DNA from: Hetaerina americana
Taxonomy: Eukaryota > Arthropoda > Insecta > Odonata > Calopterygidae
DNA length: 64,000 nt
Assembly (NCBI GenBank): GCA_022747635.1
Contig: JAKTNV010000077.1
Span: 1,428,501-1,492,500, forward strand
Direction: 5' to 3'
Of the stretch, positions 12,131-23,430 are shown piece by piece. Each line of letters starts with the position of its first letter. Within the stretch, counting starts at the first letter, position 1. The translations under genes were made by a program, and so were the position numbers. The notes beneath the pieces are model-generated. The model ran no database searches. It was not told where the DNA came from and saw nothing but the letters and a program-made list of their open reading frames with translations.

Positions 12131-15100
12131 GATTTTCCAAATCCGTTCCATTCTGTTAAGGCCCTTTCAGTTCCGTTTATTCCGTTCAGTTGAGTTCAAT
12201 TCAGTTTCTTTCAATTAGTTCAGTTCCGTTCATTTCAGTTACGTTCCTCTCAGTTCCATTCACTTCCGTTTCCTTCAGTTCAGTTTTGTTCAGTTATCTT
12301 CCGCTCCGTTCAGTTTATTCATTTCCAATCAATTCTGTTTAGTTCAGTTCGGTTCATTTCATTTCATTTTACTTCAGTAGAGTTCAGTTTAGTTGATTTC
12401 ATTTTACTTCAGTAGAGTTTAGTTCAGTTCATTTAAGTTTAGTTCAGCTCAGTTTAAATCAGTTCTGTTCCTATCAGTTCCGTTTTTTGTGTTTTGTCTG
12501 TTCTATTCAGCTCACTTCCGTTTAAATAAGTTCCGATGACGTTTTTTCCGTTCAGTTCAGTTTCTTCCAGTTCACATCATGGCATTTCATTTTAGTACAG
12601 TTTAGTGCAGTTCACTTGAACTACAGTTTAGTGCAGTTAAGTTGAATAATTTCAGTTCAGGCCGTTATGTTAAGTTCAGTTCAGTTTACTTCAGTTTCGT
12701 TATACCAGTGCAGTTTCGTTTAGTTCAATACAGCTTTATTTAGTTCCGTTTGGTTCAATTCAGTTCAGTTTAGTTCAGTAATGTTCAGTTAAATTAACTT
12801 ACGTTAATTTTTCACGCGCCGCTCAGTCCCGATCATTTCCGGTCCGTTGAGTTGCATTTGTCTCGTTCACATTAGTTCAGGTCACTTAGTTCAATTTATT
12901 TCAGTTAACTTTACTTTATATCAGTTCATAATATTTACTTCATTTTACTTCAGTTGAGTTAAAATAGGTTGATTTAAGTTCAGTTAAGTTAAGTTAAGTT
13001 CAAATAAGTTTAGTTCGGATTATTTTAGCATAGTTGAGTTACGTTCGGTTCATGTCAATTTAGTTCAGTATAGGTCAGTTCAGGTCCGATCGGTTAAGTT
13101 AAGTTCAGTTCAGTTCAGTTTTGGTACGGTTAGTTCATTACAGTTTTGTTTAGTTTAGTTCCGTTCAAATAACTTTAATTACGATCAGTTATTTCCGTTC
13201 CGTTCTATTAGGATCATCTTCAAATCCATTTGGTTCAGTTCCTATCAGTTCCGAGCCGTGCAGTGCAGTCCAGTCTATTTCATTTCAGTTTTGTTCCGTT
13301 CAGTTCAATTCAGTTTAGTTTAGTACGCTTAATTTCAGTTCAGTTTATATAAGTTCATTTTGAGGGATTTCAGCTCAGTGTTTTCAATCCAATAAAGGTA
13401 AATTAAGTTCAACACATTTAGGTTTTTTTAAAAGCATTTCTGTTCAGTATTGTATCGTTCAGTTCAAATCAGTTAAGTAAATTTCAGTTCAGTTAATTTC
13501 ATTTAAGTTTATTTCTGTTCATTGTATTACATTTTATTTTAGTTTAGTTCAGTTCCGGTAAGTTTAGGTGGGTTTAATTCAGTTCTGTTCAGTTCCATTC
13601 AGCTTAGTTCATTTCCGTTAATTTCAGTTTATTTAAACCCAGTTCTGTTCAGTTCAGGTCCACTTTTTCAGTCTAGTTAATTTCAGTACAGTTCAATTTA
13701 GTCTTGCTGTGTCAAGTTAAGTTCAGCTCCGTTCAAATCAGTTCAATTCCGATCAGTTAAGTTTTCAGTTCTGTCAGTTCCATTACCTTAACTTCCGTTC
13801 CGTTCAGTTCCGTTTAGTATGTTTCTGATTAATTCAGTGCTTTTAGTTCCGTTCAGCTCAGTTTTCTTCAGCTTCGTTCAGTTCAGTTAGGTTTCATTAC
13901 ATTAAAGCCCACGTTCAGTTCATTTCAGTTCATTTGAAGGCATTTCATTGAAGTTCAGTTCCGTGCGGTTCTGTTGAGTTCTGATCAATTAAGTTCAGTT
14001 CAGATCAGTTACATTCCCATCAATTTATTTCATTTCTGTTCCGTTCAGTTCCATTTAGTTTTATTCAAAGCAGATCCGTTCAGTTAAATTTAGTTAAGTT
14101 CAGTTAAATAAGGTTAGTTTATTTTAGATCAGTTAATTTTAGTTTTAATGGAATCAGTTCAATTCCTATCTATTATTTTTTCAGTTTTGTAAGTTCAATT
14201 CCGGGCAATTCGGTCTCCCTCAGTTCCATTCAGTTCAGTTCCTTCAGCTTTGTTTAGTTCCTTCAGTTCTGTTATGTTGAGTGTAGGTCAGTTCAGTTCA
14301 CTTTAATTCGGTCTTTTTTGGTTTAGTTCTTTTTATTTTCATCCCGTTCCATTCAGTTCACTTTTCTTCAAGTTCATTTGTTTCCATTCCGTTCAATTTA
14401 GTTTTCTTCTGTTTAGTTCCTTTCAGATAACATCAAAGCATTTCAGCTCAGTGAAGTGCGTTACACCTCAGTTCAATTGAATTCAGTTCAGTTCAAGTCC
14501 GTTCCGTTCAGTTCAGTTCATTTTCCTTTAGCTCATTTCATTTCATTTTAAGGCATTTCAGTTCAGTTTAGTTCAGCCAAGCGCAGTTCATTTCAGTTAA
14601 GGTTAGTTCATTGTAGTTCAATTTATATCAGGTCAATAAGTACAGCTCAGTAGTCACCCGTTCCATTCCTTTCCGTTTAGTTAAGTTCAGCTCAGTAAAT
14701 ATCAGTTCAGTTTATTGCAGTTCTGTTCATCTCAGTGTTGTTCAGTTCAGTTTCATTTAGTTCTTTTCAGTTCCGTTCAGTTCCGTTCAATTTCGTTCTG
14801 GTCCGTTCCGTTTCGTTCAGTTCAGTTTAGCTCATTCCGTTCAGTTCAGATCCATTCAGTTTAGTTCAGTTAGTTCAAGACTTTTTAGTTACCTTCCACT
14901 CAGTTCCGCTCACTTCACCTTCCTTCAGTTCAGTTTTGTTCAGTTACATTCCGTTTCGATCAGTTCATTTATTTTATTAAGTTCGCTTTATTTTATTTCA
15001 TTTCATTATACATTAGTGCAGTTAAGGTAAGTTCATTGAAGTGTACTTTAGTTAAGTTTTGTCAAATTCAGTTAAGTTCACTTAAGTTTTGTTAAGCTCA

Positions 15101-17372
15101 AATCAATTTAGTTCAGTTAGTTCTGATAAATTTTGAAGTTCAGCTCAGTTCCATTCAGTTCATATAGGGTAAGTTAAGTTCATTTCTGTTCATTTCATTT
15201 TAGTTAATTTCAGTTATTTCATCTTATTTTATTTGGTTTAGTTCCATTCAAGTCAATTGATTTAAGTTTGGTTCTGCACAGTTCAGTTCAGATAACTTCA
15301 GTCCTTTCAGTGCAATTAAGTTATTTCAGTTCAGTTCAGTACAGTACAGATAAGTAGGGTTTATTTCAGTTACGTTCATTTCTTTAAGTTTAGATCAGTG
15401 CCATTAAGCTTAGTTCAATTCCAAAAAATGCAGTCTTGTGCACCTAGTTCTTTTCAATTTTTTTCTGTTATGTGTACATTAGTTCTTTTAGTTTCGTTCA
15501 GTTCAGTTTTGTTTTGTTCAGTCCAGTCCTGTTCTTTTCAGTTTATATAAGTTCCGTTTAAGTTCCATTGAAATCAGTTCAATTCCTAACAGTTTGGATT
15601 TTTGAGTTCCGTTGGATACATTTGGCTCACTTCCGTTTTTAAAAGTTCCATGAATTTAGGTTTCGTTCAGCTCAGTTTTTACAGTAAACATCATTGTATT
15701 TCAGTTAATCAAAGCTAAGTGAAGTGCGCTTAACCTTATTTAAATAAAATTCTGTTAAGTTCAGGTCCGATCTGTTCCGTTCAGTTTATTTCAGTACATT
15801 TTTTTAGCCAATTTCATTTCATTTTAAGGCATTACAGTTCACTTTAGTTCGGTCAAGAGCAGTTCATTGCAGTTTAGTTCAGTTCAGTGAGTTCAGTCTA
15901 TATCAGAACAATAAGTTCAGCTCAGAAATCACCCCAGATTTCACCCGTTACATTCAGTTCCGTTCAATTTAGTTCAGTTCAGTTCTGATCAGATCAGTTC
16001 AGTTTTGTTCAGTTCATTTATGTTCAAATCCGTTCAAAGTCGGTCGGGTCTGATCTGTTTCGTTCAGTTAAGTTTAGCTCATTCCGTTGAGTTCAGATCC
16101 ATTCCATTTAATTGTGTTAGTTTAATACTTTATACTTACGCTCCGCTCAGTTCCGCTCACTTCCGTTTCTTTCATTTCAGTGTCGTTAAATCACATTCAG
16201 TTTTATTCATTTTATTCATCTTTTTCCGTTCTCTTTACTATATTTCATTTCATTTTATTAGATTTCAGTACAGTTCAGGTTATTTCACTTAAGTTTAGTT
16301 CCGTTTGTTCTGTTTTTTCAGTTAAGTTCGGTTCAGTTTCTTTTCCAATCAGTTCTGCACAGTTCAATTCAGTTCAGCACAAATGAATTGAGTTCAGTTC
16401 GTTAAGATCAGAGCAACTCCAGTCATTTCATATTTGTTAATTCCAATTCATTGAAGTTCATTTCTCTCTAGTTAAATTAAGTCAATTTCATTTTAATTAT
16501 TTTGGGTTTGTTCCATTCAAGTCAATTGATTTAGGTTCCGTTCTGAACAGTTCAGTTCAGATAAGTTCAGTCCTTTCAGTGCGGTAAAAATACTCTAGTT
16601 CACTACTGTTCAGTACAGATCAGTTAATTTCGGTAAGGTTCATTTCAGTTCCGTTCAGTTCTTTTTAGTTTAGAACAGGACCATTCAGCTCAGTTCAATT
16701 CTGTATAATTCAGTTTTGTGCACCCAGTTCTTTTCAATTTATTTCGGTTATATTCAAATTTTAATTCGAAATAGTTTTATTTAGTTAGATTCTGTCCCGT
16801 TCTATTAAGTTTATTTAATTTTGTTTAGTTTTTTTCAAATCAGTTCAATTTCTATCAGTTTCGTTTTTTGAGTTCTGTCAGCTCCATTCAGATTACTTTC
16901 GTTTTAATAAGTTCCAAGGAGCTAGGTTTCGTTCATCAAATAATTTCAGTTCCGCATAGTTCGATGTAGTGCACTTCACTTTAGTTCAATTAAATTCAGT
17001 TAAGTTCAGGCCCGTTTCGTTCAGTTCAGTTTACTTCATTTTAGTTTAATTTCCTTCATCTCATTTTATTTCATTTTAAGGCATTTCAGTTCAGTTTAGT
17101 TCAGTCAAGTGCAGTTCATTTTAGTTCAGTTCAGTTCAGTACAATTCAAGTTATATCAGGTCAATGAGCTCAGCTCAGTAGTCACCCGTTCCATTAAGTA
17201 CCGTTCAATTTGGTTCAGCGCAGTTCAGATCAGTTCAGTTTTGTGGAGTTCGGTTCATTTAAGTTGTTTTCCGTTCAATTCCTTTCAGTTTCATTCAGTT
17301 TCGTTCCGTTTCGTTCCATTCAGTTTCCTTCAGTTCATTTTAGCTAATTCCAATCAGTTTAGTTCCGTTCAG
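12131..17372 (+). repeat. Pentamer satellite island (TTCAG/GTTCA type)
   Basis: About 5.24 kb of degenerate 5-bp repeats (TTCAG, TTCCG, TTTAG, TTAAG), T-rich on the + strand, with no hexamer inside. The first side joins a truncated form A spacer and the other side joins hexamers at CAGCTGATATGGATATC. The 3' half has a longer period: the box TTTTAAGGCATT recurs near 14,549, 15,825 and 17,077 (spacings about 1,276 and 1,252), and a TTGTGCACC box recurs near 15,435 and 16,714. Each repeat also carries ATATCAGGTCAATAAG-like and GTCACCCGTTCCATT-like words. Because 5 is not a multiple of 3, open frames are short; the two near 16.0 and 17.1 kb (95-98 codons) are not credible genes. Confidence 0.95.
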
Positions 17373-19165
17373 CTGATATGGATATCGATGGAAATGCGGG
17401 AATAGATACGAATAAGTATTAAAGACGGATACGGTCACGGTGCATATTCCGATGAGGACCCGTTTGCGAATAAGGATGTTGATGTGATGGAGATGCTAGT
17501 GCGGATGCTGATGCGAATGCGTTTCCGGATTAAGATGTGGATAAGGATACGGATGCTGAAACGGATACGGTTACGGATGCAGAAACGCATGCGGATAGAT
17601 ATACGATTGCGGATACGGTTGCGGATAAATACGTAAGCGGAAACGGCTACGGACACAAATGCAAACGCGAATACGAATGCAAATAAGGCAATTGCTGCGG
17701 ATAAGGATGCGGATACGGGATTCTATGCGTGATAGGATGCAGATATCACCTCTGATAGGGATAGAGATACGGATACGGATGTTGATACGGCTGCAAATAC
17801 GGATACGTTAATGGATAGGGATGCAAATGTGGATACGGATAATACAAAGGTCAAACTGATACAGACACGGATACCGATTCTGATTTGGATGCGGATTTGG
17901 ATATGAATGCAAATGCTGATGCAGATATGGAATCGGATACTAATACAGATGAGGACACGGAGGCGGATGCGGATACAGATGAAAATGCGGAGATTTATAC
18001 GGATGTGAACGCGGATACGGATACGGATGTGGATTTGTATACGGATACAAATGCAAATGCGCATTGGCATAAAAAATGCGGATGTGCATATCGTTACAAA
18101 TATGGATACGGTTATGGAAACGTATAAATAAATGGATGCGGATACGGATGCCGGCACGGATACGGGTGAGCATACGAATGTTGATACAGATATGCATACG
18201 CATGTGGATACGGATACAGATGTCAATTGGAATACGGATGCGGAAGCGGATGCGGGGGTGGATACCAATGGAAATAAAGATACGGATGTTGATATGGATG
18301 CGGATACGGATACCGATGCTGATATGGATTCGCATATAAATATGGATGTGGATACGGATACGGATGTAGATTTCAATACGGATTCCTCTCCGAAAACGAA
18401 TGCGAATGAAGATTCTGATTTGGATGCAGATACGGTTGCAGATACGGATTTGGACAGGGAAACGGATAAAGAAGCGGATATGGATGATAATACGGATAAG
18501 AATACGGATTTGGATACGGATTCTGATACGGATGTGGATACGGATGCGGACGGATTGGAATGCAAAGCGGACACGGATTTTAATGCGGAGACGAATACAT
18601 GCGGTTACGGATACGGGAACCGATGCGGGGACGTGTGCAGATTTGGTAATGGATACCGATGCAGATAGGGAAGCGCATATGAATGCGGATATCGACGCAG
18701 ATAGGGCTAGATGTGCGGATGTGAATTTGGATACGGATAGGGATGCTGATATGGAAACTGATACATATGCTTGTTGAAATGCAAACGCTGACGTGGATAC
18801 GGCTACGGATGCGCATATTGATGCGCATATGGAGGTGAATACGGATTAAAAAACCGACACGGATTAGGTAACTTATGCGGATACGGATACAAATACGGTT
18901 GCGGATACAGATGTGAATGCGGATACGGATGCGAATTGCGCTACGCTCATGGAGACGCATATGGAAGCGAAAACAAATGCGGATGAGACGGATATGGACG
19001 CAGTTACGTATTTAAAATAGAATACAGACGCGGATGCTTATACGGACGCGGATAAGGATGCGGATAACGATAAGGATACGAATGTGAATGCTGAAACGGA
19101 TGCGAATGCGGATATGGATGCAGATGAGGATACCGATGCAAAATCAGAAACTAATTCGGAAAAGA
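17373..19165 (+). repeat. Hexamer satellite array, segment 5
   Basis: Forward hexamers resume abruptly after the pentamers. A patch at 18,060-18,110 (GCGGATGTGCATATCGTTAC) is related to patches near 11,410, 20,325 and 34,485 (GATGTGTGTATCGATGAAAT type), an array landmark. The stretch 18,132-18,668 is free of stops in the Asp frame (DTDADTD...), one of the longer open runs, but GAT-TAG variants close the same frame on other stretches. The exit into the spacer is the AAATCAGAAACTAATTCGG variant of the usual junction. Confidence 0.94.
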
Positions 19166-19380
19166 CGCAAACATATAAAAAGTGGAAATATTCCCGAAAA
19201 TTATTTGAAAACGTTATGCTTTTATTTAAGAGTAAATGAATGAGGTGTTTTTAAAGCATGTAATCCCTTTTTAGAATTATAATTTTTTCTCATTTCACCG
19301 TAAAGAGTGCCATTCCTGCCCTTTGATTAAAATTTGTATATAAGATTTTAAAAAATAGCACCAAAAGGTTTCGAAAGTGT
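19166..19380 (+). repeat. AT-rich spacer, form B
   Basis: Junction GACGCAAACATATAAAAAG, then TATTCCCGAAAATTATTTG, AACGTTATGCTTTTATTTAAG, GAGTAAATGAATGAGGTG, CCCTTTTTAGAATT, TCTCATTTCACCGTAAAG, a CCTGCCCTTTGATTAAAATT box and the exit AAAAGGTTTCGAAAGTGTTG. The full internal module is present, and it resembles the copies at 11,083 and 33,280. Confidence 0.9.
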
Positions 19381-21325
19381 TGATGCGAATATGAATACGG
19401 ATGCGGATACAAATGCGGATACGAACGCGGATACAGATAAGGATATGGATGCGGACACGGATGCGGATACATATCCGGACACGGATGCGAATAAAGATGC
19501 GGGTGAGGATGCGGATACGAACACTCTTTCGGATACTGAAACAGATGCGGACCCCGATGCAAGCACGGATACGGATTCAGTTATGGATGCGAATACGAAT
19601 GAGGATGCGGATATGGATAACATGCTGATACGGATGTGAATGCGAATGCCAATACGCTTATATACACATTTAGGGATGCGAATGCATATACATATAATGT
19701 CGCGGATACGAATGCGCAAACTGTTACGGACACGGATACCGTTTTGGATATGCATCCGGATATGATATGGATACTATTGTTGATACAGATACCGATGTGG
19801 ATGCGAATACAGTTAAAGGGGTAGAAAAAGATACAGATGTTGATGGGATTTAAAAACGAATGTAAATAGCAAAAGGATGCTGATGCGGATACGGAAGTGA
19901 TACGGATGGGCACACGGATGCGGATACGGATGCCGATACGGATGCGGGTACATATTTGAATTTGTATGCGGAAATGGATCTGAATGCGGATAATCATGAT
20001 TTGGAATCGGATGCGGAAACGGATACTGATGTGGATACCGATGGATTACATATATGGAGCGGGATATGCATGCGAAAACGGATGCGGATAAGACATTGAT
20101 GCGAATGCAGTATCAGAGGCGGTTTCTTTTACGGATGCGGATAGGGATGCCGATGCAAATGCTGATCGCCACATGGACTAAAAACGGATACCGATTTGGA
20201 CACGGAGGCGGATACGGATGCGGATACAGATGAAATATCTGTAATTAATACGGATTTGAATGCGGATACGGATGTGGATTTTGATTCGTATATGGATTCG
20301 AATGCAAATGCGCATTCGGATACGGATGTGTGTATCGATGAAATGCGGATATGGTTACCTTTAAGGATACCTATGCAGGTACGGATACGGATTCGGTTAA
20401 GGATGCGGATACGAATAAGGATGCGAGTGTGAATACAGATGCCTTTACGGATATGGATATAGATGCGAATATGGATTCGTTTTCGGAATCGGATGTGAAT
20501 GCGGATACGGAGAATAAAGCGAATACGGCTGCGCAAGCTGTGGCGGAGGGATACGGACGATTTGGATATGGATGCGGATAAAGAGACGGACACGGATACC
20601 GATGCGGATACGGACACAGATGCGGAAACGGATGTAGATGCTGATGAGATGCACTCACGGATGCCAATACTAATGCTGATACAGATATTTTTTCTCTGCG
20701 GTAATGAATCTTATTGCGGTTATGCATACGGATGATGAAAAGGATGCGGATGCGGATATCTATGGAACCTAATACAGATTTAGACGCGGTTATGGATGCT
20801 AATTCAAATGCTGATGCAGATAAGGAATCAAATACAGATACGGAAGCGGACAAGGAGGCGGATACGGATGAGGATACAAATGAAAATGTTGATATTAATA
20901 CGAATATGAATGAGGATACGGATACCGATATGGATTAGGATTCGGATACGGATACGAATGCAATTTCACGTGTGGATACCGAGGCGGATGTGGATATCGT
21001 TGAAAATTCGGGTACGGTTTCGGAAACATGTGCGTATACGGATTCGGATACGGGTGCCGGATAGGATACAAAAAGGAATATGTATGCCGATCCGGATACA
21101 GATACTGATGCGCATACGGATGCCGATGCCGATATGAAATAGATTCGGACACCCATACTGAATGGAATATAAATGCATAAAGCGATGTGGATACGGATGC
21201 GGATACGGATGTGGATGCAGGTGCAGATGCGGATACAGATGTTGATATGGGTACGGAGACGGAGGTTTAAACCGATACGTATGCTGATACCGATACGGAT
21301 GCAGGTATAAATGAGGTTTGAAATT
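19381..21325 (+). repeat. Hexamer satellite array, segment 6
   Basis: About 1.9 kb of forward hexamers. Its start (GTTGATGCGAATATGAATAC, then GAACACTCTTTCGG near 19,518) resembles the start of segment 3 near 8,312-8,545 and of segment 14 near 45,690-45,825 (AATACTCTTGCGG), so array sequence just downstream of form B spacers is itself related. The GATGTGTGTATCGATGAAAT landmark is near 20,324. It ends with a turn near 21,326. Confidence 0.94.
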
Positions 21326-21425
21326 CGCATCCGTATCCGCTTCCCTATCAACATCCTAACCCGCATCCTCATTATTGTACGTATCCGCATCCACATCCAT
21401 ATCCGCATCGGAATCCTTTTCAATA
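21326..21425 (-). repeat. Fold-back of hexamer array preceding spacer A
   Basis: After GCAGGTATAAATGAGG the hexamers reverse to GCATCCGTATCCGCTTCCC and continue through CATCCTCATTATTGTACG to the spacer at 21,426. The reverse complement contains AATAATGAGGATGCGGG, the word found at the same place in the other turns. Confidence 0.85.
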
Positions 21426-21670
21426 AACCTTATAATATTAAACTTAAAATCAAGAATTCATGCTACGTGAGAAAAGATTTACGTAGAATAATAAGGCTAA
21501 AATTTCATATCTATTGAAATCGCACATTTTACCGGAAATTATGCAAAAGTGGTCATTCTTTTGTTTTCGAGTAAATACTTGAGGTGTTCTTAAGGCATTA
21601 ACTTATTCCCCCTGGGTTTCCAATCGAAATATTTGATCGTGAATAATAAGACCAAAAAGTTACGAAGGTG
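21426..21670 (+). repeat. AT-rich spacer, form A (short subtype)
   Basis: Boxes: AACCTTATAATATTAAAC, AATTCATGCTACGTGAG, TTTTACCGGAAATTATGC, GGTCATTCTTTTGTTTTCG, GAGTAAATACTTGAGGTG, TTCCCCCTGGGTTTCCAATC, ATTTGATCGTGAATAATAAG and the exit AAAAGTTACGAAGGTGTTAA. The internal module of about 50 bp is missing, as in the copies at 891 and 23,196. Confidence 0.9.
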
Positions 21671-23080
21671 TTAATACGAATGTGGATACTGATGCAGATA
21701 CAAACGCGTATTGGGATACAGAAGCAAATATTTATGTGGATACGGATACCGATTCGGATATGGATGCGAATGTACGGTTACGGATGCGATTACAATAAAG
21801 ATTTTGATGCTGATACAGATGCGAAAGCGGATGCTGAGGCGGATGTTGATGCGGATACGAACGCGGATACGAATGCTGTTCCGGTTACGGATACGAATGT
21901 GGAAACGGATGCGGACAGAGATGCGGAAAAAATACGAATTCGGCTGAGGAAACGGATGAAATACGGACAGGGATATCAATGTGTATACGGATGCGGATGT
22001 GGCTACGGATACGCTTAAAAATGCTAATGCCAATACGGATGCGGATGCAGACACGAATGCAAAATCATATAGGGTTATTGATGAAGATACGGATGTGGAT
22101 ACATATCCGGGTGCGGAAACGGATACGGATGCGGATAAAAATATGAATGCCAAAGAGGTGGATGATATGGATTCGAATACGAATACGTTTTCGGAAACGG
22201 ATGCAGATACTGATGCGGACATGGATTCTAAAGTGGATATTAATGCAAATATGAATCGCATGTTTATACGCATACGGATGTATTTTCCATCACGGATGCG
22301 TAAGAGGTGGCGGATACGGATGAAAATACGGATGCGAATACTGATGTTGAAACGGATGCCAATGAAAATGCGGATGCGCATAAGGATACGGAGGTGTATA
22401 CGGATGTAAATTTAAATACGAATGCTTATGCGGAAACTGATGCGGATGCTGATGCGGATGTAGATATGGATGCGGATACGGATATGTATAGGAATACCGA
22501 AGCTGATGTGGATACATTAGCAGAAATCGATTGGCACACGGATGCGAATACGGATTCGGATAAAGATTTGGATACTGATGCGGGTACCAATGCCAATGCA
22601 GGTAAGATATTGATACAAATGCAGATACAGATGCGGTTTCATATACGGATGCGGACAAGGTTGCAGATGCAACTTCTGATGCAGATATGGAATCGAATAC
22701 GGACACGGATTCTGAGACGGAGGCGGATACGGGTGCATATACAGATGAAAATGCGGTATGTTGTTTTGAATTCGGATTAGGGTACGGATTCAAATTCGCA
22801 TGCGGATACGGATGCGGATGTTTATATCGATTAATTGCATTTATGGGTATGGATACGTGTAAGTATACGGAGGCGGATACGGTTGCCGATTCGGATACGG
22901 AAACAGATATAGATTCAGATGCGTTTGTAGATACTGATGCGTACTATTGCATAAATCGATGTTTAAACGGAATCGGATAAGGATGATGATGCGGACGTTA
23001 ATACGGATACAGATAAGAAACGGATACGGATGCCGATACCTTTACGTTTACTGATACGGATATGAACGCGGGTTTGAATA
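21671..23080 (+). repeat. Hexamer satellite array, segment 7
   Basis: Forward hexamers. From about 22,350 the order of variants is that of the window start (offset near 22,350), which marks the visible beginning of the direct duplicate of 1 to 12 kb. The GTTTATATCGATTAATTGC patch near 22,827 is the partner of the patch at 478. Confidence 0.95.
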
Positions 23081-23195
23081 AGTATCCGCATTGGCATCCG
23101 TATCCGTTCCGTATCAACATCCTTATCGGTATCCTCATCATTTTACGTTTCCGCATCCATATCCATTTCCGGGTCCGCATTCTTTCGATTAACTT
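23081..23195 (-). repeat. Fold-back of hexamer array preceding spacer A
   Basis: The turn occurs at GGGTTTGAATAAGTATCCG, followed by GCATTGGCATCCGTATCCG, CAACATCCTTATCGGTATCC and TTTCCGGGTCCGCATTC. It is very similar to the copy at 805-890 but keeps about 30 bp more before the spacer. Confidence 0.86.
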
Positions 23196-23430
23196 TCTTT
23201 TATGAAACAAAAAACCCTGAATTCATGCTCCATGACTAAAGAATTACGTGAAAAATAATTAGGGCCAAAATTTCATCTATTTTAAATGTATACATTTTAC
23301 TGAAAAATATGCAAAAAGGTCATTCTATTTGTACAGTAAAAGCTAGACGTATTCTTAAGGCATAAATTACATTCCTCCTCACTTCCGATCGAAATATTTA
23401 ATCGTGAAAAAGAACGCCGGTGAAAATGTT
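23196..23430 (+). repeat. AT-rich spacer, form A (short subtype)
   Basis: Boxes: AACAAAAAACCCTGAATTC, ATGCTCCATGACTAAAG, TTAGGGCCAAAATTTCATC, ATATGCAAAAAGGTCATTC, GTATTCTTAAGGCATAAATT, CACTTCCGATCGAAATATTT and an exit with CGCCGGTGAAAATG. It lacks the internal module. It is the partner of 891-1,135 in the direct duplication. Confidence 0.9.

Noticed and set aside
12131..17372. Open frames of 95-98 codons near 16,005 and 17,109 in the pentamer island
   Set aside because: They translate to Phe/Ser-rich repeats of the pentamer with no conserved domain, and their length is unremarkable for T-rich repetitive DNA.
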